A stretch of DNA of 64,000 nt from positions 1 to 64,000 of the forward strand of contig DAGJ01000016.1 in assembly GCA_002495685.1 (NCBI GenBank), in the 5' to 3' direction. The notes beneath the pieces were generated by a model, which did no database searches, was not told the DNA's origin, and worked only from the letters and a program-made list of their open reading frames with translations. A program made the position numbers and the translations under genes. Positions within the stretch are counted from its first letter, which is position 1, and the number at the start of each line of letters is the position of its first letter. The stretch is from Methanobrevibacter sp. UBA412 (GTDB lineage Archaea; Methanobacteriota; Methanobacteria; Methanobacteriales; Methanobacteriaceae). This document shows, one piece after another, positions 29,054 through 38,133 of the stretch.

Positions 29054-30499
29054 CTACAAAGAAGAATTTTTAGTAAAATTATAAGCAAAATTAGTATAGG
29101 AACATGGGTGAATATGAAGATAACTAGCAACAGTATTGCCTAAAGCAATTCCATCCATAGAATTAACAATTCCTTTACCCCTTTGGACATCAAAAACAAA
29201 ATTAGTATTATCATTAGGCAAAATTTTAGTATAATGAAATTCATGCCCTCTTATAATATCATTTTTTTCAGAAATAATAGAATCTTTAGATGCCTTACCT
29301 ATAACATAACTTAAACCTTGGACATGAGAAGTCATTTTTGATTTATAAGGTAAAGCATTCACCATAGGAACATTATCTATAGATTGAGACAAGTATATTA
29401 AACCACCACATTCTGCATAAATAGGTAACTCATCTTGATGAAATTTATTAATTGAATTAATCATTGAAAAATTATTAGATAATTCTTGTTTGAACAATTC
29501 AGGATAACCACCACCAATATATAAAGCATCTACATCAGGAAGATCATCATCTTTATAAGGACTAAAATAAATTATTTTAGCTTTATTATCTTTTAATGCA
29601 TCAAAAGTATCTTGATAATAAAAAGAAAAAATTTCGTCTTTAGCAACACCAATTTTTACTGGATTTTTATTTTCAACTTTCCATAATTCATTATTATTAG
29701 ATTCATTTGTAGATTTATAATTTTCTATTAGTGATGTTGAAGATATATTATTATTTATATTAGACAAATTATTTTCATGTAAAATATTCATGTTTTCTTT
29801 TATATTAGAAAATTTAGATTGCTTGATAATATCCATTAATAAGTCCAAATCAATATATTTTTTAATTATATTAGACCAAATTTCAATATTATTAATAATT
29901 TTTTCTTTTTCTAAAGCAGGAACTAAACCTAAGTGACGTTGTTTAACCATCAAAGAGTCATCTCTAGGAATTCCCCCAATTACTTTAGTATCTGTTAATT
30001 TTTCAACAGATTCTTTAGCTTTTAAATAATGTTTTTTACCACGAACTTTATTTAAAATAACACCTTCAATTTTAATTGAAGGATCCAAAGATTTGAATCC
30101 TAAAACAACAGCTGCAGCACTTTTAACTAAACTTCGAGCATCTAAGATTAAAATTACAGGAGCGTCTAAAGCTTTAGCAATAGATGCCGTATTACCTACA
30201 TCACCAGTAGGACTTATACCCTCATATAAACCTCTAACACCTTCAATTATACCTATTTTAGAATTAGATTTTTTTAAACCTTGATTAAAAACATTAATAA
30301 TTTGATAATCTGTCATAAAAAAAGAATCTAAATTTCTAGAAGGATTACCAGTTGCTAATGTATGGTATGAAGGATCAATATAATCTGGACCAACTTTAAA
30401 AGGTTGAATATTATGTTTTTCGGATAAAGCTTTCATAATCCCAGTGGCTATTGTTGTTTTACCTACAGCACTACTAGTACCAGCTAATACTATTTTCAT
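29054..30499 (-). CDS. cfbB: Ni-sirohydrochlorin a,c-diamide synthase / cobyrinate a,c-diamide synthase
   Basis: Glutamine-dependent amidation of the a and c acetates of Ni-sirohydrochlorin on the way to coenzyme F430; the same family amidates cobyrinate. The 481 residues include the N-terminal P-loop domain with [10 protein letters not shown] (about 7-16) and [12 protein letters not shown], and the C-terminal class I glutaminase with [11 protein letters not shown] (nucleophile Cys) and HEFHYTKI. An Asn/Ser-rich insert of about 45 residues (about 228-272) separates the domains and is probably a disordered linker. The gene is divergent from a radical SAM gene. CbiA versus CfbB cannot be split by sequence alone; methanogen context favours CfbB. 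Confidence 0.88.
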   Translation of the reverse strand: MKIVLAGTSSAVGKTTIATGIMKALSEKHNIQPFKVGPDYIDPSYHTLATGNPSRNLDSFFMTDYQIINVFNQGLKKSNSKIGIIEGVRGLYEGISPTGDVGNTASIAKALDAPVILILDARSLVKSAAAVVLGFKSLDPSIKIEGVILNKVRGKKHYLKAKESVEKLTDTKVIGGIPRDDSLMVKQRHLGLVPALEKEKIINNIEIWSNIIKKYIDLDLLMDIIKQSKFSNIKENMNILHENNLSNINNNISSTSLIENYKSTNESNNNELWKVENKNPVKIGVAKDEIFSFYYQDTFDALKDNKAKIIYFSPYKDDDLPDVDALYIGGGYPELFKQELSNNFSMINSINKFHQDELPIYAECGGLIYLSQSIDNVPMVNALPYKSKMTSHVQGLSYVIGKASKDSIISEKNDIIRGHEFHYTKILPNDNTNFVFDVQRGKGIVNSMDGIALGNTVASYLHIHPCSYTNFAYNFTKNSSL

Positions 30500-30523
30500 G
30501 ATAAATAGTTGTAATAAGTTCTA

Positions 30524-30531
30524 TTTATAAA
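30524..30531 (+). promoter_or_regulatory. TATA-like element in the cfbB / radical SAM spacer
   Basis: TTTATAAA lies in the 99-bp divergent spacer. For the + strand it predicts a start of transcription near 30552. This leaves either a leaderless ATG at 30551 or a leader of about 47 nt before the ATG at 30599. Confidence 0.35.
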
Positions 30532-30598
30532 TTTTCTTATTCAATAGAAAATGATTATTTACAATAAAACTATTAATATAAAAAATACATTTTATACT

Positions 30599-31705
30599 AT
30601 GACAATATTAGGAAAAATGCAAATTTTAGCAGATTCCGCACAATTTGATTTATGTGATTATGTAAACAAACAGAGAAATTCTGAAGTTAATTTACCTGGA
30701 ATTTATAATGCAAGTTCAAATGGTTGTGAAATTCCATTATTTAAAACATTAATGACTAATAAATGTAAAAATGATTGTAAATATTGTATTAATGAATGTA
30801 AAAGAAATTTTACAAGAATGGAATTAAGCCCTAGAGAAATAGCTAAAGTATTTTTAAATTATTATGATAGTAATTTAGTAAACGGTTTGTTTTTAAGTTC
30901 TGGTGTAGGTAATACAATAGATCAAACTATGGAAAATTTAATAGAAACAACAAGGATATTAAGAAAAGAATATGGGTATCAAGATTATATTCATCTAAAA
31001 ATTATTCCAGGTGCTTCTAAAGATTCAATAAAGAGAGCTATGTCATTATCAGATAGAATAAGTATGAACATTGAAGCTGCTACTAAAGATGGTTTATATG
31101 AATTAAGTTCAACAAAAGATTATAATAAAGATATTTTAAAGAGAATTAAATGGATTAATGACTTATCAATAAGAGATTCATCATTAGCTCCTTCTGGACA
31201 AACTACGCAATTAGTAATTGGTGCCAATGATGAAACGGATGAAGAAATATTAAAAAGAATGGAATCTTTATATAATAAATTTAATTTAAGACGAACTTAT
31301 TTTAGTGCTTTTACACCGGTTCAAGGTACTGAATTAGAGAATAGAGAAGCACAATCCACAGAACGTACTGCACAATTATATCATGCTGATGCATTATTAA
31401 GTGAATATAAATTTAAAAAAAATGAAATAGTATTTGATGAAAATGGTCAATTATCCTTAAGTGAAGATCCTAAGATATTAGCAGCACAAGAGATGGATAT
31501 ATTTCCTGTTGAAATTAATTCAGCACCTTATATTGAATTAATAAGAGTTCCAGGAATTGGTACAAAATCTGCTAAAAAAATTATTAATATACGTAAAAAA
31601 ATGCCATTTAAAAAATTAAGTGATTTAAAGAAAATTGGTGTTGTAACTAAAAGAGCAGAACCATATATAAAAATAGAAGGTAAATATCAAACAACATTTC
31701 AATAA
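30599..31705 (+). CDS. radical SAM protein with HhH domain, putative DNA modification/repair
   Basis: Belongs to the radical SAM family that in many bacteria sits next to uracil-DNA glycosylase-like genes. The cluster motif is CKNDCKYC (CX3CX2C), followed by SSGVGNTIDQTMENL. The C-terminal helix-hairpin-helix (about 315-365 of this start: RVPGIGTKSAKKIINIRKK) suggests DNA binding. Homologues begin just before ILADSAQFD, so I prefer the ATG at 30599 (368 residues); an upstream ATG at 30551 would add 16 residues. No UDG-like partner is seen in the window. Substrate unknown. Confidence 0.82.
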   Translation: MTILGKMQILADSAQFDLCDYVNKQRNSEVNLPGIYNASSNGCEIPLFKTLMTNKCKNDCKYCINECKRNFTRMELSPREIAKVFLNYYDSNLVNGLFLSSGVGNTIDQTMENLIETTRILRKEYGYQDYIHLKIIPGASKDSIKRAMSLSDRISMNIEAATKDGLYELSSTKDYNKDILKRIKWINDLSIRDSSLAPSGQTTQLVIGANDETDEEILKRMESLYNKFNLRRTYFSAFTPVQGTELENREAQSTERTAQLYHADALLSEYKFKKNEIVFDENGQLSLSEDPKILAAQEMDIFPVEINSAPYIELIRVPGIGTKSAKKIINIRKKMPFKKLSDLKKIGVVTKRAEPYIKIEGKYQTTFQ

Positions 31706-31708
31706 TAA

Positions 31709-32416
31709 TTAATCTAAATCATCAAATAGATTCCAGATTTCTGAATATTTAAATTTTATCGCATTATCTATTAATAAAGATGCTTCTTTACTAATACTAA
31801 ATTCCGGAGAGGTTTTTCTTAAATAACGAAGAACTGCAGCAGATCTTGGTGACCATAATGTAATTCTTGGATTTTTTTTAACTTTTTGGTTAATTTCTTC
31901 AATGATTTCATAGTTAATTTTTGATGATGCTTGAGGTGGATTCTGACTTTTTTTTATAATAGATTTATTTTCAGATTTTTCAATCTTAAAAGTGTCAACA
32001 TCTAAGTTAGGTTTATATTGATTATAGCTATTATTAAATTGCATATTTTTAGATGAAGTATCTATTTTAATATCGGCTTTTTCTATTAAAAAATCATTCT
32101 CTAATAAAAATCTATTATTATTATGGTTTGAGTTATATGATTGTATTAAATTAGATAAATTATTATGATTTTTATGATTTTTTGATAAATTATTTAATTT
32201 AAAAACGATCCTTCTTTGAGAATGATTACCTGTTTCTTTTTCTCCGAAATTATTAAAATCGTTAGATTCTTTAATTAATTCTTCTTTAATATGTAAATCA
32301 TCCAAAATTCTATCATTTTCCAAAATACTTTCTAAATCATCAAAATGATTATTAGAATAATTTTCTTTTGAAGAATATGACTCTCTGAATTTTAAATTAT
32401 AATTCTTATTTACCAT
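31709..32416 (-). CDS. conserved unknown with Asn-rich N-terminus and C-terminal helical domain
   Basis: A protein of 235 residues that I do not recognise. Residues 1-165 are rich in Asn, Ser, Glu and Lys and look disordered. The last 70 residues are more ordered: KVKKNPRITLWSPRSAAVL, then RKTSPEFSISKEASLLIDNAI, then EIWNLFDDL. Only this end is likely to be conserved. It converges on the radical SAM gene with a 3-bp gap. It is divergent from the gene at 32543 across a spacer with ordered repeats. Confidence 0.55.
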   Translation of the reverse strand: MVNKNYNLKFRESYSSKENYSNNHFDDLESILENDRILDDLHIKEELIKESNDFNNFGEKETGNHSQRRIVFKLNNLSKNHKNHNNLSNLIQSYNSNHNNNRFLLENDFLIEKADIKIDTSSKNMQFNNSYNQYKPNLDVDTFKIEKSENKSIIKKSQNPPQASSKINYEIIEEINQKVKKNPRITLWSPRSAAVLRYLRKTSPEFSISKEASLLIDNAIKFKYSEIWNLFDDLD

Positions 32417-32451
32417 GACAAAAACCTTAAATTTTAATTATTGAAGAATTT

Positions 32452-32505
32452 ATAAGTTATAATATATAAGTTAAATGTTATAAGTTATAACTAATAACTT
32501 ATAAC
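32452..32505. repeat. Phased ATAAGTTA repeats in a divergent promoter
   Basis: ATAAGTTA starts at 32452, 32466 and 32480, exactly 14 bp apart, and an inverted copy TAACTTAT lies at 32495-32502. The third and fourth copies make a perfect 11-bp inverted repeat (GTTATAAGTTA and TAACTTATAAC, 32477-32487 and 32495-32505, 7-bp spacer). The block lies 36 bp before the start at 32416 and 38 bp before the one at 32543, so it is a candidate operator array. Confidence 0.55.
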
Positions 32506-32542
32506 TAAAAATAATATATAATAAAAAAAACATAATAAATTT

Positions 32543-33604
32543 ATGAGAATTTTAGCAATTGATGTTGGAACAGGGACAAAAGATATAATGTTCTACAATA
32601 CAGAAAAAGAAATAGAAAATTCAATAAAATTTGTTTTACCCTCCCCTCATTTAACTATATGTCAAGAAATTGAAAAAACAAATAGTAATATTTATTTAAA
32701 TGGGGTGATAATGGGTGGAGGAAAAATAAAAAATCAATTAGTTAAACACATGGAAAAAGGATATGAAGTGGCCGCAGAAAAACTTGCAGGAAAAACAATA
32801 AGAGATAACTTAGAAGAAGTAGCATCTTATGGAATAGAAATTGTTGAAGATGAAAATAACAAAAAATATGAAAACTATACTAAAATAACACTTCAAGATG
32901 TGAATATTAACAAAATATCAAACATTATCTCACAATACGATTTAAATTATAATTTTGATGCATTAGCTATAGCAGTTCAAGATCATGGATACAATGAAAA
33001 AATGGGAGACCGTGACTTTCGTTTTGAAAAAATTAGAGAAAAATTAAAAAATCCAATAAAACCTGAAGAATACGGATTTTTAAAAAATGAAATACCCGAA
33101 TATTATAGTAGAATGCAATCAGTGAAAAAATCAGTCCAATTAACAATAAAAAATAAAAACAATGAAAAACCATTATTATTAATGGATACTAAATTTGCAT
33201 CTATATGTGGAATGTGTTATGATAAATCAACAAAAGGACTAAATAGTTATATAGTGATGGACATTGGAAATGGACATACAACTGTAGCATCAATTGAAAA
33301 TGGGAAAATACAAGGAGTTTATGAACACCACACATCTAGATTAAATGGGGAAAAAATAGATAAATTAAATAAAAGATTAGCTAATGGAACTATAACATTT
33401 GAAGAAGTTCATGACGATGATGGCCACGGAGCACATGTAATAAACCCAATATCCAAAATAGAAAAAGTAATTGTATCCGGACCAAAAAGAAAATTAATAG
33501 AAGATACAAAATTAGATTATCATTATGCTTCTCCAGGTGGAGACGTTATGATGACTGGAACCATAGGATTAATCAAAACTATAAAATATAAATTAAATCA
33601 ATAG
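32543..33604 (+). CDS. DUF1786 family protein (ASKHA-like fold)
   Basis: A conserved archaeal protein of 353 residues, often annotated loosely as a pyruvate formate-lyase activating enzyme-like protein. It has no CX3CX2C radical SAM motif. It shows actin/Hsp70-like phosphate loops instead: ILAIDVGTGTKDIMF (about 3-17) and IVMDIGNGHTTVASIENGKI (about 235-254). The likely role is nucleotide binding; the substrate is unknown. No clear RBS lies before the ATG, which may be leaderless. It is followed by a PHP gene 11 bp later and a DUF63 gene, so the three probably form an operon. Confidence 0.75.
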   Translation: MRILAIDVGTGTKDIMFYNTEKEIENSIKFVLPSPHLTICQEIEKTNSNIYLNGVIMGGGKIKNQLVKHMEKGYEVAAEKLAGKTIRDNLEEVASYGIEIVEDENNKKYENYTKITLQDVNINKISNIISQYDLNYNFDALAIAVQDHGYNEKMGDRDFRFEKIREKLKNPIKPEEYGFLKNEIPEYYSRMQSVKKSVQLTIKNKNNEKPLLLMDTKFASICGMCYDKSTKGLNSYIVMDIGNGHTTVASIENGKIQGVYEHHTSRLNGEKIDKLNKRLANGTITFEEVHDDDGHGAHVINPISKIEKVIVSGPKRKLIEDTKLDYHYASPGGDVMMTGTIGLIKTIKYKLNQ

Positions 33605-33615
33605 GAAATAAAATA

Positions 33616-34302
33616 ATGAAAATCGATCCACATATTCATAGTATATATTCGGGAGATTCAAACTCACAAATTAAAGATATTTTAAAACAAGCCCAAAAAG
33701 TTGATTTAAATGCTATAGCTATAAGTGACCACAACACAGTTAAAGGATCTAAATTTGCAATAAAAGAATCAAAAAATATGGATAATTTACTAGTTGTTCC
33801 ATCTATAGAAATATCATCATATTCAGGACATATATTAGGATTAGGAGTAACAGAAAACATTCCAAAAGGAAAATCTGCAATAGAAACTGTAGAAAGAATA
33901 CGGGATCTTGGGGGATTAGCAATTATACCTCACCCTTATTCTTATTATAGACATGGACTCTTTACAAAAATTGATGATAATTTATCAAATGACGGTGTTG
34001 AAACATTAAATGCAAGATACATAATTGGATACTCCAATAGTCATGCTAAAGAACTAGCTAAAAATAAGAATCTAGCAAGATTTGGATCTAGTGATTCCCA
34101 CTTTATAAAATCAATAGGAGATTGCTATACAGAAATTGATTGTGATTGCAATGTAGATGATATTATAGATGCTATACAAAAAAAGAAAACAACACCTAAA
34201 GGAAAGAAAACATCTAATTTTAGAGTATTGGGAAATGTTATAAAACGTAATTTTAAAAGATCTAAAACCATACCTAATGAGGTATTAGAAAAAGAACAAT
34301 AA
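33616..34302 (+). CDS. PHP-domain metal-dependent phosphoesterase
   Basis: A 228-residue PHP protein. Metal-site motifs are complete: DPHIHSIYSGDS (about 3-14), ISDHNTVKG (about 37-45), the IEISSYSGHILGLG segment, IPHPYSYYRHG and GSSDSHF (about 157-163). The family hydrolyses phosphate esters such as nucleoside or histidinol phosphates; the substrate cannot be told. A basic tail (about 195-228) could bind nucleic acid. It is 11 bp after the DUF1786 gene and 15 bp before the DUF63 gene. Confidence 0.85.
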   Translation: MKIDPHIHSIYSGDSNSQIKDILKQAQKVDLNAIAISDHNTVKGSKFAIKESKNMDNLLVVPSIEISSYSGHILGLGVTENIPKGKSAIETVERIRDLGGLAIIPHPYSYYRHGLFTKIDDNLSNDGVETLNARYIIGYSNSHAKELAKNKNLARFGSSDSHFIKSIGDCYTEIDCDCNVDDIIDAIQKKKTTPKGKKTSNFRVLGNVIKRNFKRSKTIPNEVLEKEQ

Positions 34303-34317
34303 TATGGTTTTTATCAA

Positions 34318-35112
34318 ATGCCAACAATAGATCAATTTTTACCAACAACAATTCAGAACATATTTTTCTCAGGATACACAGTTTTAAACACGTTAATTTA
34401 CGGAATAATATTAATAATCATATTATTTTTAATATTAAAATTATTTAACCACCTAAAAATCAATCCAAAAGATATAATTTATTCATTAATTCCCTTCATA
34501 TTTTTTGGAACAATTATTCGTGCATTAGTAGATAATAATATTTATCCAAAAACAATATTTTTAATCACCCCCGGAATATACTTTTTAGTGGGTATTTTAG
34601 CTATCACCTCCCTTTTAATAGGTTATTATTTAAACAAAACAAAAAATTTAGATTATAGATACACAATATTTTTAATAGGATTAACAATATTAATAATTCC
34701 ACTATCAAAAATTCCTAATTTTAATATAAATTCAATATCATTAATTATAATAGTCTGGTTAATATTAACAATAAGTTTTTATATACTAGGGAAAAAATGG
34801 AAATTATATAATAATAAATTAAATCTATCAATTTTATCAGCACATTTATTAGATGCAAGTTCAACATTTGTAGCAGTGGATTATTTAGGTTACTATGAAC
34901 AACATGTCTTACCAAATTTTATCCATTTTTATATAAATACTGCTGCAACAATGATTCCATTGAAAATTATTGTAATTTCATTTGCATTATACATAACTGA
35001 CAAATACATTGATGATGAAAATATTAATGGACTTTTAAAATTAACAATCTTTGTATTAGGACTAGCACCAGGTTTGAGAAATATAATCACAATAGCAATA
35101 AGTAGTTTTTAA
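34318..35112 (+). CDS. DUF63 membrane protein
   Basis: A 264-residue integral membrane protein with about 7 helices. The motif SAHLLDASSTFVAVDYLG and the HVLPNFI that follows are marks of the archaeal DUF63 family. Function unknown; conserved polar residues in membrane helices suggest a transporter or a lipid-site enzyme. It is the last gene of the likely three-gene operon. Confidence 0.82.
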   Translation: MPTIDQFLPTTIQNIFFSGYTVLNTLIYGIILIIILFLILKLFNHLKINPKDIIYSLIPFIFFGTIIRALVDNNIYPKTIFLITPGIYFLVGILAITSLLIGYYLNKTKNLDYRYTIFLIGLTILIIPLSKIPNFNINSISLIIIVWLILTISFYILGKKWKLYNNKLNLSILSAHLLDASSTFVAVDYLGYYEQHVLPNFIHFYINTAATMIPLKIIVISFALYITDKYIDDENINGLLKLTIFVLGLAPGLRNIITIAISSF

Positions 35113-35184
35113 ATAAATTTGTAAATAAAACTTATAACAAAATTTTATTAAATAATGTAAAATATACAAAAATGAGGAATTACT

Positions 35185-36723
35185 GTGTATAGTATAGACA
35201 TCAATAGATTAAAGAAAAAAATGGACATTGCAGATAAGATAAATCTATTTGACACTACATTAAGAGATGGAGAACAAGCACCTGGAATAGCATTAACACC
35301 AATAGAAAAAATCAAAATTGCTGAAAAATTAGATAAATTAGGTGTTGACACTATAGAAATTGGTTTTCCAATAGTTTCTGAAGGAGAAAAAGAAACAGCT
35401 AGAAAATTAAGCAAATGTGGATTAAATGCAGAATTATGTGGATTATCTAGAGCTTTAAAAAAAGATGTAGATGCAGTATTAGATTCTAATTTAAACTATA
35501 TTCATACATTCATAGGAACCTCTCCTCTTCACAGAGATTATAAATTGAGAATGTCTAAAGAAGAAATTATTGAAAAAACAGTTGATACAATAGAATATGC
35601 AAAAGATCATGGTTTAACTGTGGAATTTTCTGCAGAAGATGCTACAAGAACAGAACTAGACTATTTATTAAAAGTTTATAAAGCAGCAGAAGAAGCAAAG
35701 GTTGATGTAATTAATATTCCTGATACAGTAGGAATATTAGTACCTATAACCACTAAAGAGTTAATTAGACAATTAAAACCTAATATAAATGTTCCATTAA
35801 GTGTACACTTTCATAATGATTTTGGTTTAGCAGTGGCAAATTCAGTTATTGCTATAGAAGAAGGAGTTAAACAAGCACATTTAACTGTTAATGGTATTGG
35901 TGAAAGAGGAGGTAATGCATCATTAGAAGAATTTATCATGACCCTAAAAATAGCTTATGGAATAGATTTAGATGTTGATACCACAAAATTATATAATTTA
36001 TCTGATTTTGTGAGTAAAATTACTGGATTTAACTTATCTCCAAATAAACCAATTGTAGGGAAAAATGCATTTGCACATGAAGCTGGTATTCATGTCCAAG
36101 GAATTCTTAAAAATAGTTCTACATATGAACCTATACCTCCAGAATTAGTGGGACAATCAAGAAAAATAGCATTAGGTAAACATACTGGAGTAAATGCATT
36201 GAAAGCTAAAATTTCAGAGTTTAATTTAGATTTAACTGAAAATGAATTTTATTCTGTTTATAGACAAATTAAAGAGTTAGGAGATAAAGGAAAAATTTTA
36301 ACAGATGCAGATGTTAAATCAATCGCCATAACAGAAATCAGTACTGCACAAGAAGAAGCAATAAAATTATTAGGATTAACAGTTGTGAGTGGTGAATCAG
36401 TTTCTGCAACAGCAACAGTAAAATTATTAATAGATGATAAAATTAAAGAAACATCTGAAATAGGTGTAGGACCTATAGATGCAGCTTTCAATGCAATAAA
36501 ATCATTAGTGGAAGAGAAAATAAATATTAATTTAGAAGCATATCATTTAGATGCAATAACTGGCGGTACAGATGCATTAGCAGAAGTTTTTGCTATAACA
36601 TCAGATAATAATAAAAATAAAGCTACAGGAAGAGCAACAAATGACGATGTTATAATGGCTAGTGTATTAGCTGTAATAAACTCCATAAATAAGATAATAT
36701 TAATTAAAAAAAGTATTGATTAA
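35185..36723 (+). CDS. leuA: 2-isopropylmalate synthase (LeuA; citramalate synthase possible)
   Basis: A DRE-TIM enzyme of 512 residues. LFDTTLRDGEQAPG (about 21-34), VHFHNDFGLAVAN with the metal HXH, and GIGERGGNASLEE mark the catalytic barrel; a C-terminal LeuA regulatory domain (about 390-505) gives leucine feedback. The starting codon is GTG at 35185, with GAGGA six bases upstream. Archaeal LeuA and CimA are close relatives and AksA lacks the C-terminal domain; length and regulatory domain favour LeuA. It converges on the beta-propeller gene. Confidence 0.8.
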   Translation: MYSIDINRLKKKMDIADKINLFDTTLRDGEQAPGIALTPIEKIKIAEKLDKLGVDTIEIGFPIVSEGEKETARKLSKCGLNAELCGLSRALKKDVDAVLDSNLNYIHTFIGTSPLHRDYKLRMSKEEIIEKTVDTIEYAKDHGLTVEFSAEDATRTELDYLLKVYKAAEEAKVDVINIPDTVGILVPITTKELIRQLKPNINVPLSVHFHNDFGLAVANSVIAIEEGVKQAHLTVNGIGERGGNASLEEFIMTLKIAYGIDLDVDTTKLYNLSDFVSKITGFNLSPNKPIVGKNAFAHEAGIHVQGILKNSSTYEPIPPELVGQSRKIALGKHTGVNALKAKISEFNLDLTENEFYSVYRQIKELGDKGKILTDADVKSIAITEISTAQEEAIKLLGLTVVSGESVSATATVKLLIDDKIKETSEIGVGPIDAAFNAIKSLVEEKININLEAYHLDAITGGTDALAEVFAITSDNNKNKATGRATNDDVIMASVLAVINSINKIILIKKSID

Positions 36724-36740
36724 ATTAAAATTAAAAAAGA

Positions 36741-36786
36741 TTTTAGCTAAAATAGTTAAAAATATTTAATGATATTTTAGCTAAAA
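36741..36786. terminator. Paired 12-bp palindromes between convergent genes
   Basis: TTTTAGCTAAAA occurs at 36741-36752 and at 36775-36786. Each copy is a palindrome and the two can pair as a 12-bp stem with a 22-nt loop. The block lies between the leuA stop and the tail of the beta-propeller gene and probably ends both transcripts. Confidence 0.4.
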
Positions 36787-36798
36787 ATTATTAAATTT

Positions 36799-36927
36799 TT
36801 ATAATTTTTCCTGATTTTCCTTGTCGATTATTTCTTTTTCTTCTTCCTCATCAGAAACTTTCTGATTATGGGATTTATTTTTTATTTTATTTTTATTCTT
36901 TATATTTTTTAAAAATCTAATAAGTAA
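36799..36927 (-). pseudogene. Untranslated in-frame tail of the beta-propeller gene
   Basis: 42 codons in the same frame as the beta-propeller gene follow its TAA (36928-36930). They read LLIRFLKNIKNKNKIKNK, then SHNQKVSDEEEEKEIIDK, then ENQEKL and a stop at 36799. The hydrophobic start completes a membrane helix, and the basic-then-acidic order looks like a real cytosolic tail. It is best read as a recent nonsense change or a sequencing error. Confidence 0.6.
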
Positions 36928-38121
36928 TTAAATAACCGCTATAAAGACTATTATGATAACAATAGCATAATATAAAAATATAGATGCAGGAGCTTCATTT
37001 TTTTGATCATTTAAAGAATATAAATAACCATCATGACCACTAATAAATAAACTATCACCATAAATAACAGGTGAAGCGGATATTGGACTATTGAAAAAGA
37101 AATATCCTGGATTAAAACTAAAATTACATTCTCCTGTAAATTTATTCAATATATATGCACTACCATCATTTGAACCAACTACTAAACCACCATTATATAA
37201 AGCAGGAGTAGATTGTACTTTATCTCCAGTAGAATAAGCCCATTTAAATGTTCCATCCCGTGTATCTAAACAAGACACATTACCAGAATCAGAACCAACA
37301 TAAACATTATTATTATATTCATCTACAGTTGGAGATGATAAAATCTTGTTGCTTGAATCATATTTCCAATTAACTGAACCATCAGTTTGATTTAATGCAT
37401 ATAATGTTCCATCAGAAGAACCTATAAATACAGTACCATTAGAAACAGCTGGAGAAGATCTTACTTCATCACCAGTAGTGTAAGACCATGTTTGATTTTT
37501 AGAATTAATATCTAAAGCAACTATTTCATTATTAGTTGACCCAACATAAATTGTTTGATTAACAACAGTAGGAGAAGAAATAATTTTCCCACCAACAGCT
37601 ACATCATAAACATTAGAACCATCTACAGAATCTAGACCATAAACATGACCATTATCTGAACCAAAATAAACTGTACCATTATTTACTGAAGCAGTAGATT
37701 CAATAGGTTTAGATGTATCATATTGCCATTTCAAATTTTTATTTTGAATATCATAAGCATACATAGAACCATCTTCACCTCCTACAAATAAAGTATTATT
37801 CACAATGACAGGTGAAGCAGTAACTTTAGTGCCTAAATTATATGACCAATCCTGAGTTCCATCTTCCATATCAATAGACTTTAAAATTCCATCATTTGAT
37901 ACAACATAAATATTGTCTCCATGGATTACAGGAGTAGAATAAATTGAACTTCCCATATTAAAAGACCATAAATTTGTAACAAAATCAGAAGCTTCTTCTA
38001 TAAAACCTTCATGACTTTCATCCTGTTGAAACATTGCCCAATCGGCAGATGCTCCATAAATAGGACTAATACTTATGATTAAAATCATAAATAAAATTAA
38101 TATTGATTTATTTCTTGACAT
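36928..38121 (-). CDS. secreted PQQ-like beta-propeller protein with C-terminal membrane anchor
   Basis: A protein of 397 residues with a signal peptide (about 1-25, ending GASADWAMFQQD) and about seven PQQ/WD-type repeats built on the theme SSPTVVNQTIYVGSTNNEIVAL. A C-terminal hydrophobic stretch (about 379-397, LYYAIVIIIVFIAVI) then stops at TAA. Translation in the same frame would continue 42 codons to 36799 with LLIRFLKNIKNKNK and an acidic-basic tail, so the helix and cytosolic tail are cut by one codon. It is the last gene of the PadR/ABC operon, 12 bp after the permease. It may act as an outer sensor or assembly partner of the exporter (inference). Confidence 0.85.
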   Translation of the reverse strand: MSRNKSILILFMILIISISPIYGASADWAMFQQDESHEGFIEEASDFVTNLWSFNMGSSIYSTPVIHGDNIYVVSNDGILKSIDMEDGTQDWSYNLGTKVTASPVIVNNTLFVGGEDGSMYAYDIQNKNLKWQYDTSKPIESTASVNNGTVYFGSDNGHVYGLDSVDGSNVYDVAVGGKIISSPTVVNQTIYVGSTNNEIVALDINSKNQTWSYTTGDEVRSSPAVSNGTVFIGSSDGTLYALNQTDGSVNWKYDSSNKILSSPTVDEYNNNVYVGSDSGNVSCLDTRDGTFKWAYSTGDKVQSTPALYNGGLVVGSNDGSAYILNKFTGECNFSFNPGYFFFNSPISASPVIYGDSLFISGHDGYLYSLNDQKNEAPASIFLYYAIVIIIVFIAVI

Positions 38122-38133
38122 AACTTATCACTT

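Noticed and set aside
36928-36930. Stop read as pyrrolysine or selenocysteine
   Set aside because: The codon is TAA, not TAG or TGA, and no matching RNA element is seen. A nonsense change is simpler.
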